Assembly: GCA_021030915.1 (NCBI GenBank)
Contig: JAGEMR010000005.1
Span: 62,001 to 126,000, forward strand
Length of the DNA stretch: 64,000 nt
Source of the DNA: Astrothelium macrocarpum
Taxonomy: Eukaryota > Ascomycota > Dothideomycetes > Trypetheliales > Trypetheliaceae
Direction of reading: 5' to 3'
Part shown: positions 33,266-43,999 of the stretch, piece after piece
Position numbering within the stretch: position 1 is the first letter of the stretch
How the letters are laid out: each line of letters begins with the position of its first letter
The notes under the pieces: model-generated
What the model saw: only the letters and a program-made list of their open reading frames with translations
The model's database searches: none
Told to the model about the DNA's origin: nothing
Translations under genes and position numbers: made by a program

Positions 33266-36200
33266 TCACTGCCTTCTTTGCGACGACATTTTTTTGCTGA
33301 GTTTCGCTAGAGCGTCGAAACGAGAGTTTTTCGTCTTTCTCCTCGGTCGATCGTCCTCATCGTCGTCGTCGTCGCTATCACTCTCTGAACTCGATTCTTC
33401 ACTGTCACTATCTTCTTCTTTCGCGTTCAATCCAGAAGTTGCCAATTTCACTTGAGATTGTCGAATTTGAGACGATGCCTCTTGCTCTGCCTTGATTTCA
33501 GCTAAGCTGGGGAATCGTCTGATTGAGTTCCGCTGTGAAGGAGTGGTTCCAGGCGTCGTTGGGGGAGTCGATGTAAATCTTCCTGTGTTTGCCGTCGCAA
33601 ATGGTTTTATGGGCGATTTCATTGGCGGCTGGCTTGCCTTGTCTGCGCTCCACTGTGAACTGCCTCGATCCTGGCCATCTAATTCGTCGGAGCTCTCGTC
33701 TGATTGATCATCCCTCCAGGGAGGCTTGTTATGATTTTGCTTGACTTCCTGAATTTCTTCTTCAGACTCTTCGTCAGCTTCCTCGTCGGCTTCTTCATCA
33801 GATTCCTCATCAGATTCCTCATCAGATTCGTCGTCGACTTCCTCGCCAGATTCCTCTTCAGATTTATCGTCGTCCTGCCCTTCCGAATGTTTTACACCGT
33901 TCACCAAAGTACTGGACGGAAAGTCCTTGTGTTTGCTTGCCACAGGTTCCGGCGCAGTCGCTTGCTCTGCTGGTGCAGGCCTGATTGGTTCACTCTCATC
34001 TTTTTCTTCCTCGTCAGAATCAGTCCCGCTCTCTTCAGATATCAATGCACCAGAATCTCCGTTCGCACTTTTGATATCATCCTGCTTAGGAGCCTTTCCG
34101 TCTCCCTCGCTCATTCCATTGACTCCTTCCTCGTGAAAAGCTTTGCCAGCTACAGTGACACCACCATGGACTTCTAAAGTTGTATTCTTGTCATCCTCAG
34201 GATTGCCATGTTCATTGGTCTCTGTGGAGTGCTCTAGTGCATTCCTTTGTGAATTTCCCTGAGAAAGCCCTTGATTGATACCCTGATGGGTGAGTTGATT
34301 AGGAGCCTGCTCGTCGTCGGCGCTTTTGCCATCTTCTTCATCATCCGACTCATCCGACTCATCCTCATCCTCTGAACTTGATTCGTCATATCCGTTGTTC
34401 TGTACTTTGGGTGGACTTTCTTCACGGGGTGTGGTCTCAATCTTCTCTTGCGAACTTGATTCGACCTCACGAATTTCACTCTTAGCATTTGCATCCTTCT
34501 CTACGTCGCTGACCTCTTCCGAATCTTCTTCGTCCGAATCCTCCTCTTCAGAGTCCTCCTCTTCACTCGTTACTTTTGATTCTGGATTTACCGATTGATG
34601 AGCTTCTGCTTGATCATGTTCTTCACCAGTAAAATTGGTTGGCACATCCGTCATTTCCACATCGTATTCAAAAGTGTCCACTGGGTGAGGGAGCACTTCG
34701 TGACTGGGAAGAGATTTTGTCAATGGCTTGTCCACTGTTTGTGTCTGTGGAAGAGACACTGCTGTCTTGTTCGAAGAATTACCGCGACGGATGTCTTCCT
34801 CATTGGATCCGCCTTTGGATGCTGTCTCTCCGAAATTGTGGTCGATACGATGAGGAAATTCATTTCCTGGTCGTTTCCCGATAGGTGGTTCCCTGGCTGC
34901 TTCTTGGCCATTTTTGGTACCATGATGCTGTTCAGCATGCCCACTCTTACTTACCCTGATGTCTTTTTGCGCTACGTCGTTCTCCTCATCTTCATCATCT
35001 TCCATCTCTTCATCCTCGTTTTTTTTGCCACTTGTAATTCTGCGCTCCTGCGAATCCTTCTCTTCGCTGTCGACTCCCCCATCTCTACCTCCATTATTGC
35101 TTTGTTCTTCCATGGCCTTTTCCCCAACATTGCCTACGCCGGCTTGGGTATCATGTGCAAGTGTTTGTGAAATATGGCGCCCAACGGCACTGGCCCCATT
35201 GTTGCCGCCATATGTTCCGATGCCCTGCCGATTTTGCATACGTACTATATCTTCAACCTGACTGTGTGCTGCCTGCTCAAAGTCATCAGTCGTCTGATTT
35301 GATGGATGAATCTCGGTCTGCCTAAACGCTGTCACATGAGAGACATCCTCGTCTATTTCGTTGTTGCCGGAAGTTGCCCTGTTTCCAGAAAAGCTGCCAG
35401 CTGTTTCACCAATTGTCCTAAGCTGTTGAGGATCCGTAGAATATGACTGGGTTCGACGAGAATTAAAATCTGTTCCATACGAATCCATTTCTCGATTTAT
35501 CGGCACGTGTCCCTGCGTAGTACCCTGGTTCTCATCGTTTGCGAGAGAATTCCCGAACAAATTGCATGTTTCGTGATGAGCTTTAGCGCCAATGATATCT
35601 GTGGCCACATTCAAATGTAAACGGTCATTTTCAATGGGCGATTCCATTGACGCGATTCCAGTCCCATATCCAGATTGTCCATCACTATATTCGAATGAAA
35701 TATCAGTCCGGACTTCTTCATTGTGAGCATAAGAATTCTCCATGACATTAGAATGTATTCGAGCACCTGTAGAGATCGGTTCTGTATATTCTTGAGATAT
35801 TTCTAACAATCCGTTTGCCTGCAAATGCAGGTTTCTCGGCCTGTAAGAAGTACCGATAGCCTCTTGAACTGGAGGTGCCGAGGATCGGTTTGCACGAAAT
35901 GAACCGCTTCTTCGCATACTATTGCTTCGCCTAAATTCATGCGGGAGACGCGGCATCGCATTGTTTGTCTGAGAAGGACCCGCAGAAATACGGCCAGGCA
36001 TTTCAAGTGAAAGAATAGGCTGATCAGAGTTGACATAGCTGTGCGACCGACCCACGTTCTGCTCATATACTTTCTGCCTTTTAGTGGAGCTCCGTCCTGC
36101 TTGAGGAAGCGCGCGCTTTTGAGAATTGGATGGCCGAAGGTTTGAGGTAGGTGGGAGTGAAATCTCACGGTCAACCGGGGTTTGTATGACCTTGATACAT

Positions 36201-36557
36201 CGCATTTGTGGGTCAGTCTCTTCTTCAAATATCGCACCAACGGTATCGCAGAGGTCCAAATCTCCTCCACGAGCATCTTGAAGTTTTTTGATTGCGAAAT
36301 TTCTGTATTCGCTATCAGTGAGACTCCACCTCAATCTCCATGATTGCGGGTGTAACTGACCTCCGTTCAACGGCAGAAAGGTAATTTGTAGAGTAGCGAT
36401 GCTCGATTAGGTGCCAAACTTCGGAGAATAGTTGTTCAGGCCTAAATGCCATAGCCATCTTGACTGTCGCGCGTATCCGACTGAAATCGACGGCGGGAGT
36501 AGTGAGCGATGATGCCGCGCCTGGCGGCAGCGGCAAAATCTCGACGTACAGTCGCAT
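33266..36557 (-). CDS. Net1/Dnt1-like nucleolar protein (Cdc14-inhibitor type N-terminus)
   Basis: Two exons are predicted on the minus strand, 36557-36361 and 36311-33266, with a 49-nt intron (GTCAGT...GATAG), giving about 1080 residues. The N-terminal ~110 residues match the cytokinesis-checkpoint N-terminal domain pattern of Net1/Dnt1: MRLYVEILPLPPG, MAFRPEQLFSEVWHLIEHRY, FAIKKLQDARGGDLDLCDTV then IRCIKVIQ-like CIKVIQTP. In yeasts such proteins hold Cdc14/Clp1 phosphatase in the nucleolus and bind rDNA. The rest is disordered and extremely acidic (long Asp/Glu/Ser runs, about residues 480-990), a nucleolar-type composition. A short basic patch (RRKTKNSRFDALAKLSKKM) ends the protein, and RRFPSLAEIKAE precedes it. 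Assignment rests on the N-terminal domain recognised by eye. Confidence 0.75.
33776..33840. repeat. Coding minisatellite of about 12 bp units
   Basis: Near-identical units such as TTCCTCATCAGA repeat in tandem within the Net1/Dnt1-like gene and encode an ESDE/EADE-type acidic run on the minus strand. It is in-frame and could vary in length between strains. Confidence 0.65.
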
Positions 36558-37431
36558 CGAGACGGATGGTCTGGATTTGTTTGCATGAGGGGCGGAAAAT
36601 AGTATTAGAAAACGCGTTTAAGAAGCAGTGAATGGTTATAGAGATAGCGAAATACGAAGTGAATTGGGAAAGCTAGCTATTGTTCGTGCAAGCGTCACTT
36701 TAAGTTGAGAGCTTAGGTTGGGTCCGTGCGCTTCCTCAATATTCTACCTGGTTCAGATGTATTAGGATTTCTCCTACAGCCGTTTGATCAAACTTCAACA
36801 AAATAACTCATCAAGCGGCAATTTCGAGACCCATTCGTGTTACGACCACATCCGGTTTAGAGTGAAGAATTTCACAAAGTTATGTGTAAATACAAGAAGC
36901 GCAAGTTAACTTGAGATGTCATCAAAATTTCAATCGTCCTTCCCAGTCCTTATTTTGATGTGATGGCAGCTCTTTTTCAAAGAGCCGCTGAGTGGCATTG
37001 GTCTGGTTATCATATCGAATTTCATTTTCCAGAGTAAAGCCAGCGGCCAGATGCGGTAATCCATCAGGAGGTTATTTGGTCAGGCCTTTGTGGATGCTCA
37101 GTACCTAATTAGTGGGAAGTTAAATGGGGCGAAACCAAAGCGGACACACTCAGATAATGTCTTGATCTGTATGAGAGAAAAAGGGGATGATTTGGGGCCA
37201 CAGAGTATTTTGATGCTTGTTCAGTGCTAAATATGCTTAATAGGTGAGCCCCGACCAGAGGGCGCTGGCATCCACGATCCTGAATGCCGCAGTTTCATTG
37301 GCCCTCAGCAGGCGATTTCAACGCATGTGTGACAGTTGTTCATGTTTTCCTTAATCCACCTTCACCAGGTATACGTGAACTCCACATTTCATAGAATACA
37401 GCACGAAAGAAACGACGCGGCAATCCCTTGA
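36558..37431. other. Intergenic, about 870 bp
   Basis: This holds the promoter of the Net1/Dnt1-like gene and the 3' UTR of eS28. No frame or RNA gene is supported. Confidence 0.6.
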
Positions 37432-37750
37432 TTATCTCAACCTCCTAGCCTCACGCTCAGACTCAAGTAGGCATAAGATGTCATTTTCGCGGACTACAGA
37501 AGAGCGTCAGCACAAATGCCATTCAGCTTCCAGGGAGAATAGGATGATATTTACCGGGACCCTTGACATTGCGGATGATGCTTCGAGTTGTATCATCCAT
37601 GAACTCGACGCGCACTTGTGTAACACCTCCACGAGAGCCTGAATACTGTCAATCCTGCCATTTTCGATTTTTCCGTCCATAGAACATACCGGTTCTTCCC
37701 AAGACACGAGTGACCTTGACGAGCTTCACTGGAACCTTTGCCGAATCCAT
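37432..37750 (-). CDS. RPS28: 40S ribosomal protein eS28
   Basis: Three small exons are predicted on the minus strand: 37750-37690, 37638-37555 and 37493-37432, with introns of 51 and 61 nt, giving exactly 68 residues, the standard length. The reconstructed protein reads VPVKLVKVTRVLGRTGSRGG, then TQVRVEFMDDTTRSIIRNVK, and ends RENDILCLLESEREARRLR. This is essentially the universal eS28 sequence. It is part of the small-subunit platform near the mRNA exit. No single frame shows the gene, so a simple frame search would miss it. It diverges from HIS1. Confidence 0.95.
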
Positions 37751-38288
37751 GTTGAATCGGTCCGATACGCTTTGTTTTGTTCGCGAACCGTTATTTGGTG
37801 GTGAGTTCGAGAGATTTGGGCCAGAGGTAGTGTAGAACAAGCAAGTCGCAATCTTGGATGGAGTGGATGGAGTGTGAATAAGTGTTATCGATAAAGACCT
37901 ATGTGCCGCGCGGCTAAGCATCTTGACGAGGTCAAAGGCGGTTCGGACGCACCACTCGTCCACACCCTTGTCACAACATCGAGTGGTACACCCCAGCATT
38001 CCGACATCGCAGAGACTTTCAGTCACTTTACCATAGGCAATCCCCGTCGATACCATTGCTAGCTAGCGGCTTTTTACTTAGAAGACCAATCCCAGACTCT
38101 GCGTATTGAAAACCCTACAACGCCCCACGTGCGACTTGGATTCTTTGTCTTATCGTGTGCGGGATATATGATCATCCAATCTAACTCTCCGCTTTGCCGA
38201 CCAAGCGCGGCGTTGAGAGCGGACCTCAATAGTTGTTTGCGTCGAGTCAGGCTTCGGGTGCACGCGGTAGCACGTTGGAAATCGTAAT
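37751..38288. promoter_or_regulatory. Divergent promoter region between eS28 and HIS1
   Basis: These 538 bp separate two divergent ATGs. A CGAGTCA at 38243-38249, 40 nt upstream of HIS1, is one mismatch from the TGAGTCA site bound by Gcn4/CpcA-type general amino-acid control factors. A minus-strand open frame here (upstream of eS28) is not supported as a gene. Confidence 0.5.
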
Positions 38289-39410
38289 ATGGATCTTGTC
38301 CATCAGTAGGTCACCTTTCAAATTCTCATCTTGTCATGGCTGGACGTCGGGAATCAATTTGTCTGATTGATGAGCTTGCCAGTCTCAATGATCGCTTATT
38401 GTTCGCTGTGCCCAAGAGTACGAGCGCCAAACAAAGCTTCACCGCTCGAGAAGCTAATACTACGCAGAGGGTCGTCTGAACGAATCGGCCTTGAATCTAC
38501 TCGCAGGCTCTGACATTCAATTCCACCGCCACAATCGCCTTGACATAGCATTGGTCAAAAACCATCCGCTTGCTCTCGTATTCCTACCAGCATCTGACAT
38601 TCCTGTTTTTGTGGGCCAAGGGAGAGTCGATCTTGGTATAACTGGACGAGATCAGGTTGCCGAACATGAAACAGAGAAGCCCCCTACAGGCACCACTGGC
38701 GTGGTGGAAATATTGGATCTAGACTTTGGAAGGTGCAAACTACAGGTGCAGGTTCCAGAAAAAGGAGAAATCAGCAAGCCAGAGCAGCTCATCGGCAAGA
38801 CTGTGGCCACAAGTTTTGTCAATTTGGCCGAAAAATATTTCCAGGATCTTGAGAGCAAGGAGCAAAAGAATGCAGTCAATGGCGACGAACGGCCGCCTTT
38901 GAGAACAACCATTGTTAATCTTGGTGGCTCAGTGGAGACTGCTTGTGCACTTGGCGTTGCAAATGGTATCCTTGATCTCGTAGAATCCGGGGAGACGATG
39001 CGAGTTGCGGGACTGAAGGCTATATCGACAGTGATCGACAGCACGGCCGTCTTGATCAAATCCAAGCATGTTTCAAATCCACGACTTGTTGATCTTATCA
39101 CTGCAAGGATAAAGGGTGTCATTAGTGAGTAACGCGGCTCTCGACATATTAACATTCTCTGACTGCTACATCAGACGCACAGAAATATGTCCTTTGCACG
39201 TATAATGTCGAGCGGCTAAATCTGGATGCTGCGAGCAAAGTAACTCCCGGCAAACGAGCTCCGACTATTATGGCACTTGAAGAGACTGACTGGGTTGCGG
39301 TCTCTGTGATGGTTGAAAGGAAAAGAATAGCCGTCGTCATGGACGAATTAACCAGCGTAGGTGCAAGCGACGTACTTGTTACGAAGATTGAAAATTCCAG
39401 GACAAATTGA
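38289..39410 (+). CDS. HIS1: ATP phosphoribosyltransferase, first enzyme of histidine biosynthesis
   Basis: Four exons are predicted: 38289-38305, 38383-38417, 38468-39124 and 39175-39410, giving about 314 residues. The enzyme condenses ATP and PRPP to phosphoribosyl-ATP and is feedback-inhibited by histidine. The first two exons are only 17 and 35 nt; joined they give MDLVHHLNDRLLFAVPKKGR, matching the family N-terminus. The catalytic domain follows: SGSDIQFHRHNRLDIALV-type LLAGSDIQFHRHNRLDIAL, LPASDIPVFVGQGRVDLGIT, and the PRPP-binding DLVESGETMRVAGLK. Exon 4 carries the HisG C-terminal regulatory domain (KRAPTIMALEETDWVAVSVM). This is the long, self-contained form of the enzyme. It marks the left border of the accessory region. 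Confidence 0.93.
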
Positions 39411-40547
39411 TGGACACTGACCTCTATTTAATTGCATCTACATTATCATTAATGGGTTTCCGGGTCGGAAAAAAGTTTTGAATGTTCACGATATTCATAG
39501 ACTAGAACTAAAACCCGTTAGGCAGCAATGACGGATAAGATTCGCATCTGCTGCCGACGGAAAATAATTTAGCAACGGGTCCGACGTGGACAGGTCCACT
39601 TGATCTCGCAATTTATGGAACGTTGCCTCACGATCCGCTTCGTTCCATAATTATGAAGTAAATCGATGGCCACACTTAAAGATGTATCACGCAAGACAAT
39701 ACCTGCTTTTATCAAAACCTTCTCGATCCCGTCTCAATGCAAGTTTCCGGAAGCCGTAGTGCTATAGGAACGACATGCGAGCAATTGGCCAACGCAATTC
39801 CGATGTGATCTCTTGCTAGCATGTAGGAGTCCAGACATCAATCAAATCAGACAGTTCTCTTGGACTCTTCGCAAAACCATCTGGCATAGTTTCTTTGATC
39901 TCTCATCACCAGAGAAGGGATTTTGGGATCACTCATGACTGACTTCTTAAGAACATCAGCCAAATAGGTGTGAGAATTGAAGCAGCTGTTAGCAAAATTA
40001 ATTTGCCGTAAGACGAGGATGCAGTAGTTTTGCTGTAATTTTGCCTACTTCCTTCGATGAGGTATTTCTTATCCAAGGTAAGAGCTTACCTAAGATTTGG
40101 CACTCTTCAAACCCTGGTGCTCGGCCCGTACTCTGGGAACGTGAACTACACGTTTTCAATTAATGAATACAACACACAAGTCATCCAATGATGGCGCTTT
40201 GAGTATTTAGCTACGATGATATCGCTGTCAAGAGCTGACAGCTGACGACTTAGTTCCTGCTCATCAACAGCTTCGCAAGCATCAACTAAAAGATCCACCC
40301 ACCCTCCGGATTTAATGAGCAATCCTAGCTTCCCTGCCCCGCGTGGCAAGTGTCTGCACGTACGGAAATAGAACCGCAATGGGCAAAGTAAATCCTTCGC
40401 CTCCATACTACATTCCTTATAGGGCGCCGTGCAGACCTGGTCACTATGTTGGCCCTTGACCATTATTACACATGAACCATTGCTAGAGGGCTGATCTAGT
40501 CAGTAAATCCAAGCCACTCATCTCATCCTAGTGACCCGCCGAATCAT

Positions 40548-40569
40548 TTCGGTTGTTTGGTTCGGTTGT
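40548..40569. repeat. Direct repeat TTCGGTTGT x2 in the oxidase promoter
   Basis: Two perfect 9-bp copies start at 40548 and 40561, 13 bp apart, about 300 bp upstream of the FAD oxidase ATG. This is a possible tandem factor-binding site. Confidence 0.5.
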
Positions 40570-40574
40570 CGCCC

Positions 40575-40598
40575 TCCCGTCTTTCCGCTAGGACGGGA
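40575..40598. promoter_or_regulatory. Inverted repeat TCCCGTC-N10-GACGGGA
   Basis: This is a perfect 7-bp inverted repeat about 260 bp upstream of the first FAD oxidase ATG. CGG/CCG half-sites in inverted arrangement are typical of Zn2Cys6 regulators. A closely related element lies at 44345-44357. Confidence 0.45.
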
Positions 40599-40855
40599 CG
40601 ACAATTTCGCCATGTTCCTGCGGCGCAGACATCTAGACGAGATCTTCGGACCTTAGCTGCTCAAGCTCCAAGTCGATCCTAGTAATCCACGAGCCATTGT
40701 ATTATCACGCACGTGGCGTGGCGGAGGTACGTTCCTTTTGCTCGGATCTGCAGAAGGTGGATATCCATGAGTTCATTTACTTCATTTACTCGGTTTTGCC
40801 CCCCAGGTACCTCACTCGTTTCTTTAATCATTTTCAAAACATCTAATCTGGAAAC

Positions 40856-42411
40856 ATGCAATCTCACTGTGCTGGCAGCTTAATTGTTGGCTGCGCCAGA
40901 CTATGTCTCCTCTTTGCCTTTATTCCTTTGGTTGTGGCTGCCGGATGTCCCAGTTCCACTGTTGGAGAGCTTTCCGCATTATTATCGCCCGGCAGTCGTA
41001 TCTTGAACTCTACTGCTAGCATTCCTCGATGGAGTTTGTACGGTGCACCAAATCCTCAGATTGTTGTAAATGTCTCTACCGAGCACGATGTTGCTGCAAC
41101 TGTAAGCAATGTATTCAACAACTCAAGCATCAGTTTTTAATCGTGTATAGGTCAAATACTGCAACGAACATAATTACACGTTCGTCGCGCAGAATGGTGG
41201 CAATGGTTGGGCAGACACATTCGACTTGGGCGAATGTGGCGTGATCATTAACATAGGAACTCTACGCAACATAACCTTCAACGCCGAAAAGACTCAGGCT
41301 GAGATCCAAGGAGGCGTACGCGTCAGTGAGATGGTCAGCGCAGCGTACAACAATGGCGCAAGATTCGCCAATCCGACTTGCAATTGCTTGGGTTTCCTCG
41401 GAGCTGCCCTCGGAGGAGGACTCACACGCTCTATGGGTCTCTACGGTACCAGCGTCGATCAGTTGCTCTCCGCAAAGGTCGTTTTAGCGTCTGGTGATGT
41501 CGTTCATGTCAATGCGAGCGATGTTGATCTTTGGTGGGCTCTTCGAGGAGCAGCAGCCAATTTCGGCATTATCACGTCTGCTGTCGTCAAATCATATCCG
41601 ATCCCAGAAGATCAAAATGTAGCCTGGCAAGCCATACTCACATTTCCAGATGACAAAGTCGAAGAGCTTGTGGCGGCTGTCAATGATCTTGAACTTAAGC
41701 CTCACATGCAGATTGACTTCCTCTTCTCAACAAGCGGTGTACCGGACTATACGCCAGGTGTCAGCGCTATACCAATCTTCATTGGCAATGCTTCCGAAGC
41801 TGTGAAAGCATTCGCTCCAATTATAAAGCTAGCAAACAATAACACGGGAACGGAAATCCCATACAGCACATGGAACACGTGGGGCAACTCGTTTTGCGAA
41901 GACGGAGACTACAAGCCTGCATACGGAGCCTCTCTGGGTCAGCTTGATGCCAAAACTTGGGCAGATGTCTATACAGAGTTCAAGACTTTTGTCGCTTCAA
42001 ATCCCGCTGCATTCGGCTTGACTAGCATCCTAGCAGAGAACTATCCTGTTCAAAAAGCGGTTGCACTTGGAAATGCTACGTCGTCCTATCCATGGCGTGC
42101 GGTACCCCATCATGTTGTGGCCATTCCCTGGTACTCAGACAGCAGTCTGAATGAGCCAGCCAATGCTTGGGGAGAGAAGATACGCAGCCTGTGGTGGTCA
42201 ACGAGCGGATTGTCTCAGAACGCATCGTAAGTTCTCTACAATGTTGGTGCCTTATGACCATTCGTACTAATATTTTCTAAGCTACATTAATTTCGCACAC
42301 GGTGATGAACCACTTGAGGTGATTTATGGGGACAGCCTTCCACGATTAAAAACTCTAAAGGCTAAATACGACCCACAAAATCGGTTTAATCAGTGGTTTC
42401 CCTTGGCATAA
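40856..42411 (+). CDS. Secreted FAD-linked oxidase, berberine-bridge-enzyme-like (GGN variant)
   Basis: Three exons are predicted: 40856-41101, 41151-42226 and 42282-42411, with introns of 49 and 55 nt, giving about 483 residues. There is a hydrophobic N-terminal signal segment (IVGCARLCLLFAFIPLVVAAG) and several N-glycosylation sites. The FAD-binding PCMH fold is seen in NPQIVVNVSTEHDVAATV, then FVAQNGGNGWADTF, where the common GGH flavin-linking His is Asn. NPTCNCLGFLGAALGGGL follows with two Cys where the second covalent Cys usually lies. The BBE C-terminal motif is present as YINFAHGDEPLEVIYG and KAKYDPQNRFNQW. These enzymes oxidise alcohols, amines or C-H bonds using O2. It is convergent with the flavin monooxygenase, with 86 bp between stops. 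Confidence 0.88.
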
Positions 42412-42497
42412 AATTACATCACACATATGTAGATTATGGTGTTGTGTTGTATATAATAATATTTGGTATAGATCTTAGAAAAGATCATTCTGTTCCA

Positions 42498-43999
42498 TTA
42501 CTTTGTTGTATCAATGCTTTTCCATGCTTTCTCTGCCGTGTGTCTTCCATCAAATCCGTACAGCCATGGCTGGAAAAAGGGGTCTTCCAGAGCTTGAGGA
42601 TACCCAGGTAGAGGTGGCCGTTCATGGAGAAAGATCCGATCTCGCTCTCGTTGCAATTCTCCGTCGGGGAGCAACCATACATGGCCCATTTTTTGGGTCA
42701 TGCGATCTACTACATCCGTACGAGGTCGACGGAGCTCTTCGTAGAGATCCAGGGCCTTGTGTACGTCAGATTGCTGATTGACTTGGGCGAGGAGCCTAGC
42801 AAGCACCGACACTGATTCAAATCCAAGAGCAGCACCTGAGCCACTGTTGCAACTCGGGCAATTAGTAAAATCACAAATAGAAATGCGCCTTCTCAGACCA
42901 GATTGTGCCTTACATGAACGGTCCAATTGCGTGAGCAGCATCGCCGGTCAATGCAAGCGCCATTTTACCGCCTTGATGATGGACCCAAGAAGATGGCTTG
43001 TTATCACTGCTCAACAGCAGCCATTTTAGATAGCCGTGGCCATTATCAACCAGCGAGCGGATTCTGGGATCCCACTTCTCAAACACGGCTTCAAGCTCTT
43101 TTTTCTCCACAGGTTTAGGCCCAACAAAAATTGATTCCTTTTCAGAAGAGCAGGTTAGGACAAAGTTGAAGACGTCCTTTAACAAATATCCAACCGCAAG
43201 GCTTTCGGGGCCAAGCCATACATTGATACAGGGCGGTGAGATCAGTGACTCCAATCCAAGCTCTTTCATCCTATCTACACCCATCAAGATACGATTCACC
43301 ATTCTTCCTGTGGGCAGAGGATTATTTGGTTTGCCTGAAAGCCATTCCCTAGCCGCAGACTGTTGGCCATCCGCGGCAATGATCAAGTCTACCTCAAAGG
43401 TCCTACCATCTGTCGAACGTAGAAGCCCACGTTCAAAGTCGGTATTTGAAAAATCAACTTTCGTTCCTAAAAAGATATCGGCACCGTGAAGCCTAGCTTC
43501 CTCAAATAAGATGTTTCGTAATTCTGGTCGATGGATCACCAGAAATGGGACGCCATAGGTTTTCTTAATGTAGGGATCCAGTTCCATACGCGACAGAATA
43601 GTTCCATCTCGATACGAATGACTCACCCATGCCTGAGGTGGAACAGCACGAGTTTCAATTTTTTCCAATACACCTGCCTGATCAAGTGCCCGGCAAGCGT
43701 TGGCAGGTAAGATGATGCCCGCACCAATCTATGACATCGTAAAGAAAGGAATCAGATTCACTTGCCATCAATATGAGCTCTTTGAAATACTGATGTATTG
43801 TGTGGATGGGTAGTTGGTGATTTACCTCTTTCAGTTGAGGCTCTTGCTCAAATACTGAAACATGATATCCGATTTGTCGAAGACAAATTGCAAGCAAAAG
43901 TCCTACCAAACCACCGCCTGCAATGCCAACATGATAGCTGGCCCGAAATTCGTTGATCTGTGGTGGCTTTGAGCGATGGCTCGCTTCCAATGGACACAT
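42498..43999 (-). CDS. FAD-dependent aromatic-type monooxygenase (salicylate hydroxylase-like fold)
   Basis: Three exons are predicted on the minus strand: 43999-43826, 43728-42914 and 42843-42498, with introns of 97 and 70 nt, giving about 444 residues. Group A flavin monooxygenases use NAD(P)H and O2 to hydroxylate or epoxidise substrates. The dinucleotide fold is clear (HVGIAGGGLVGLLLAICLRQ, then VSVFEQEP), the DG motif is LIIAADGQQSA, and the FAD ribityl GD motif is ALTGDAAHAIGPF. The ATG at 43999 is chosen; the frame is open nine codons upstream with only GTG. No clear C-terminal membrane segment is seen. Such enzymes are common tailoring enzymes in fungal metabolite clusters. Confidence 0.88.

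Larger units (their letters stand above)
39411..40855. other. Intergenic, about 1.45 kb
   Basis: This is the boundary between the housekeeping block and the accessory region. It is relatively AT-rich. A 105-codon minus-strand frame (40146-40463) looks partly protein-like but has no recognisable family. Repeated motifs near 40548-40598 are listed separately. Confidence 0.55.

Noticed and set aside
34595..35170. 191-codon plus-strand frame with apparent membrane helices
   Set aside because: It is the antisense of the Net1/Dnt1-like gene. Reversed Asp/Glu/Ser codons give runs of Phe, Ile, Leu and Ser that mimic membrane segments.
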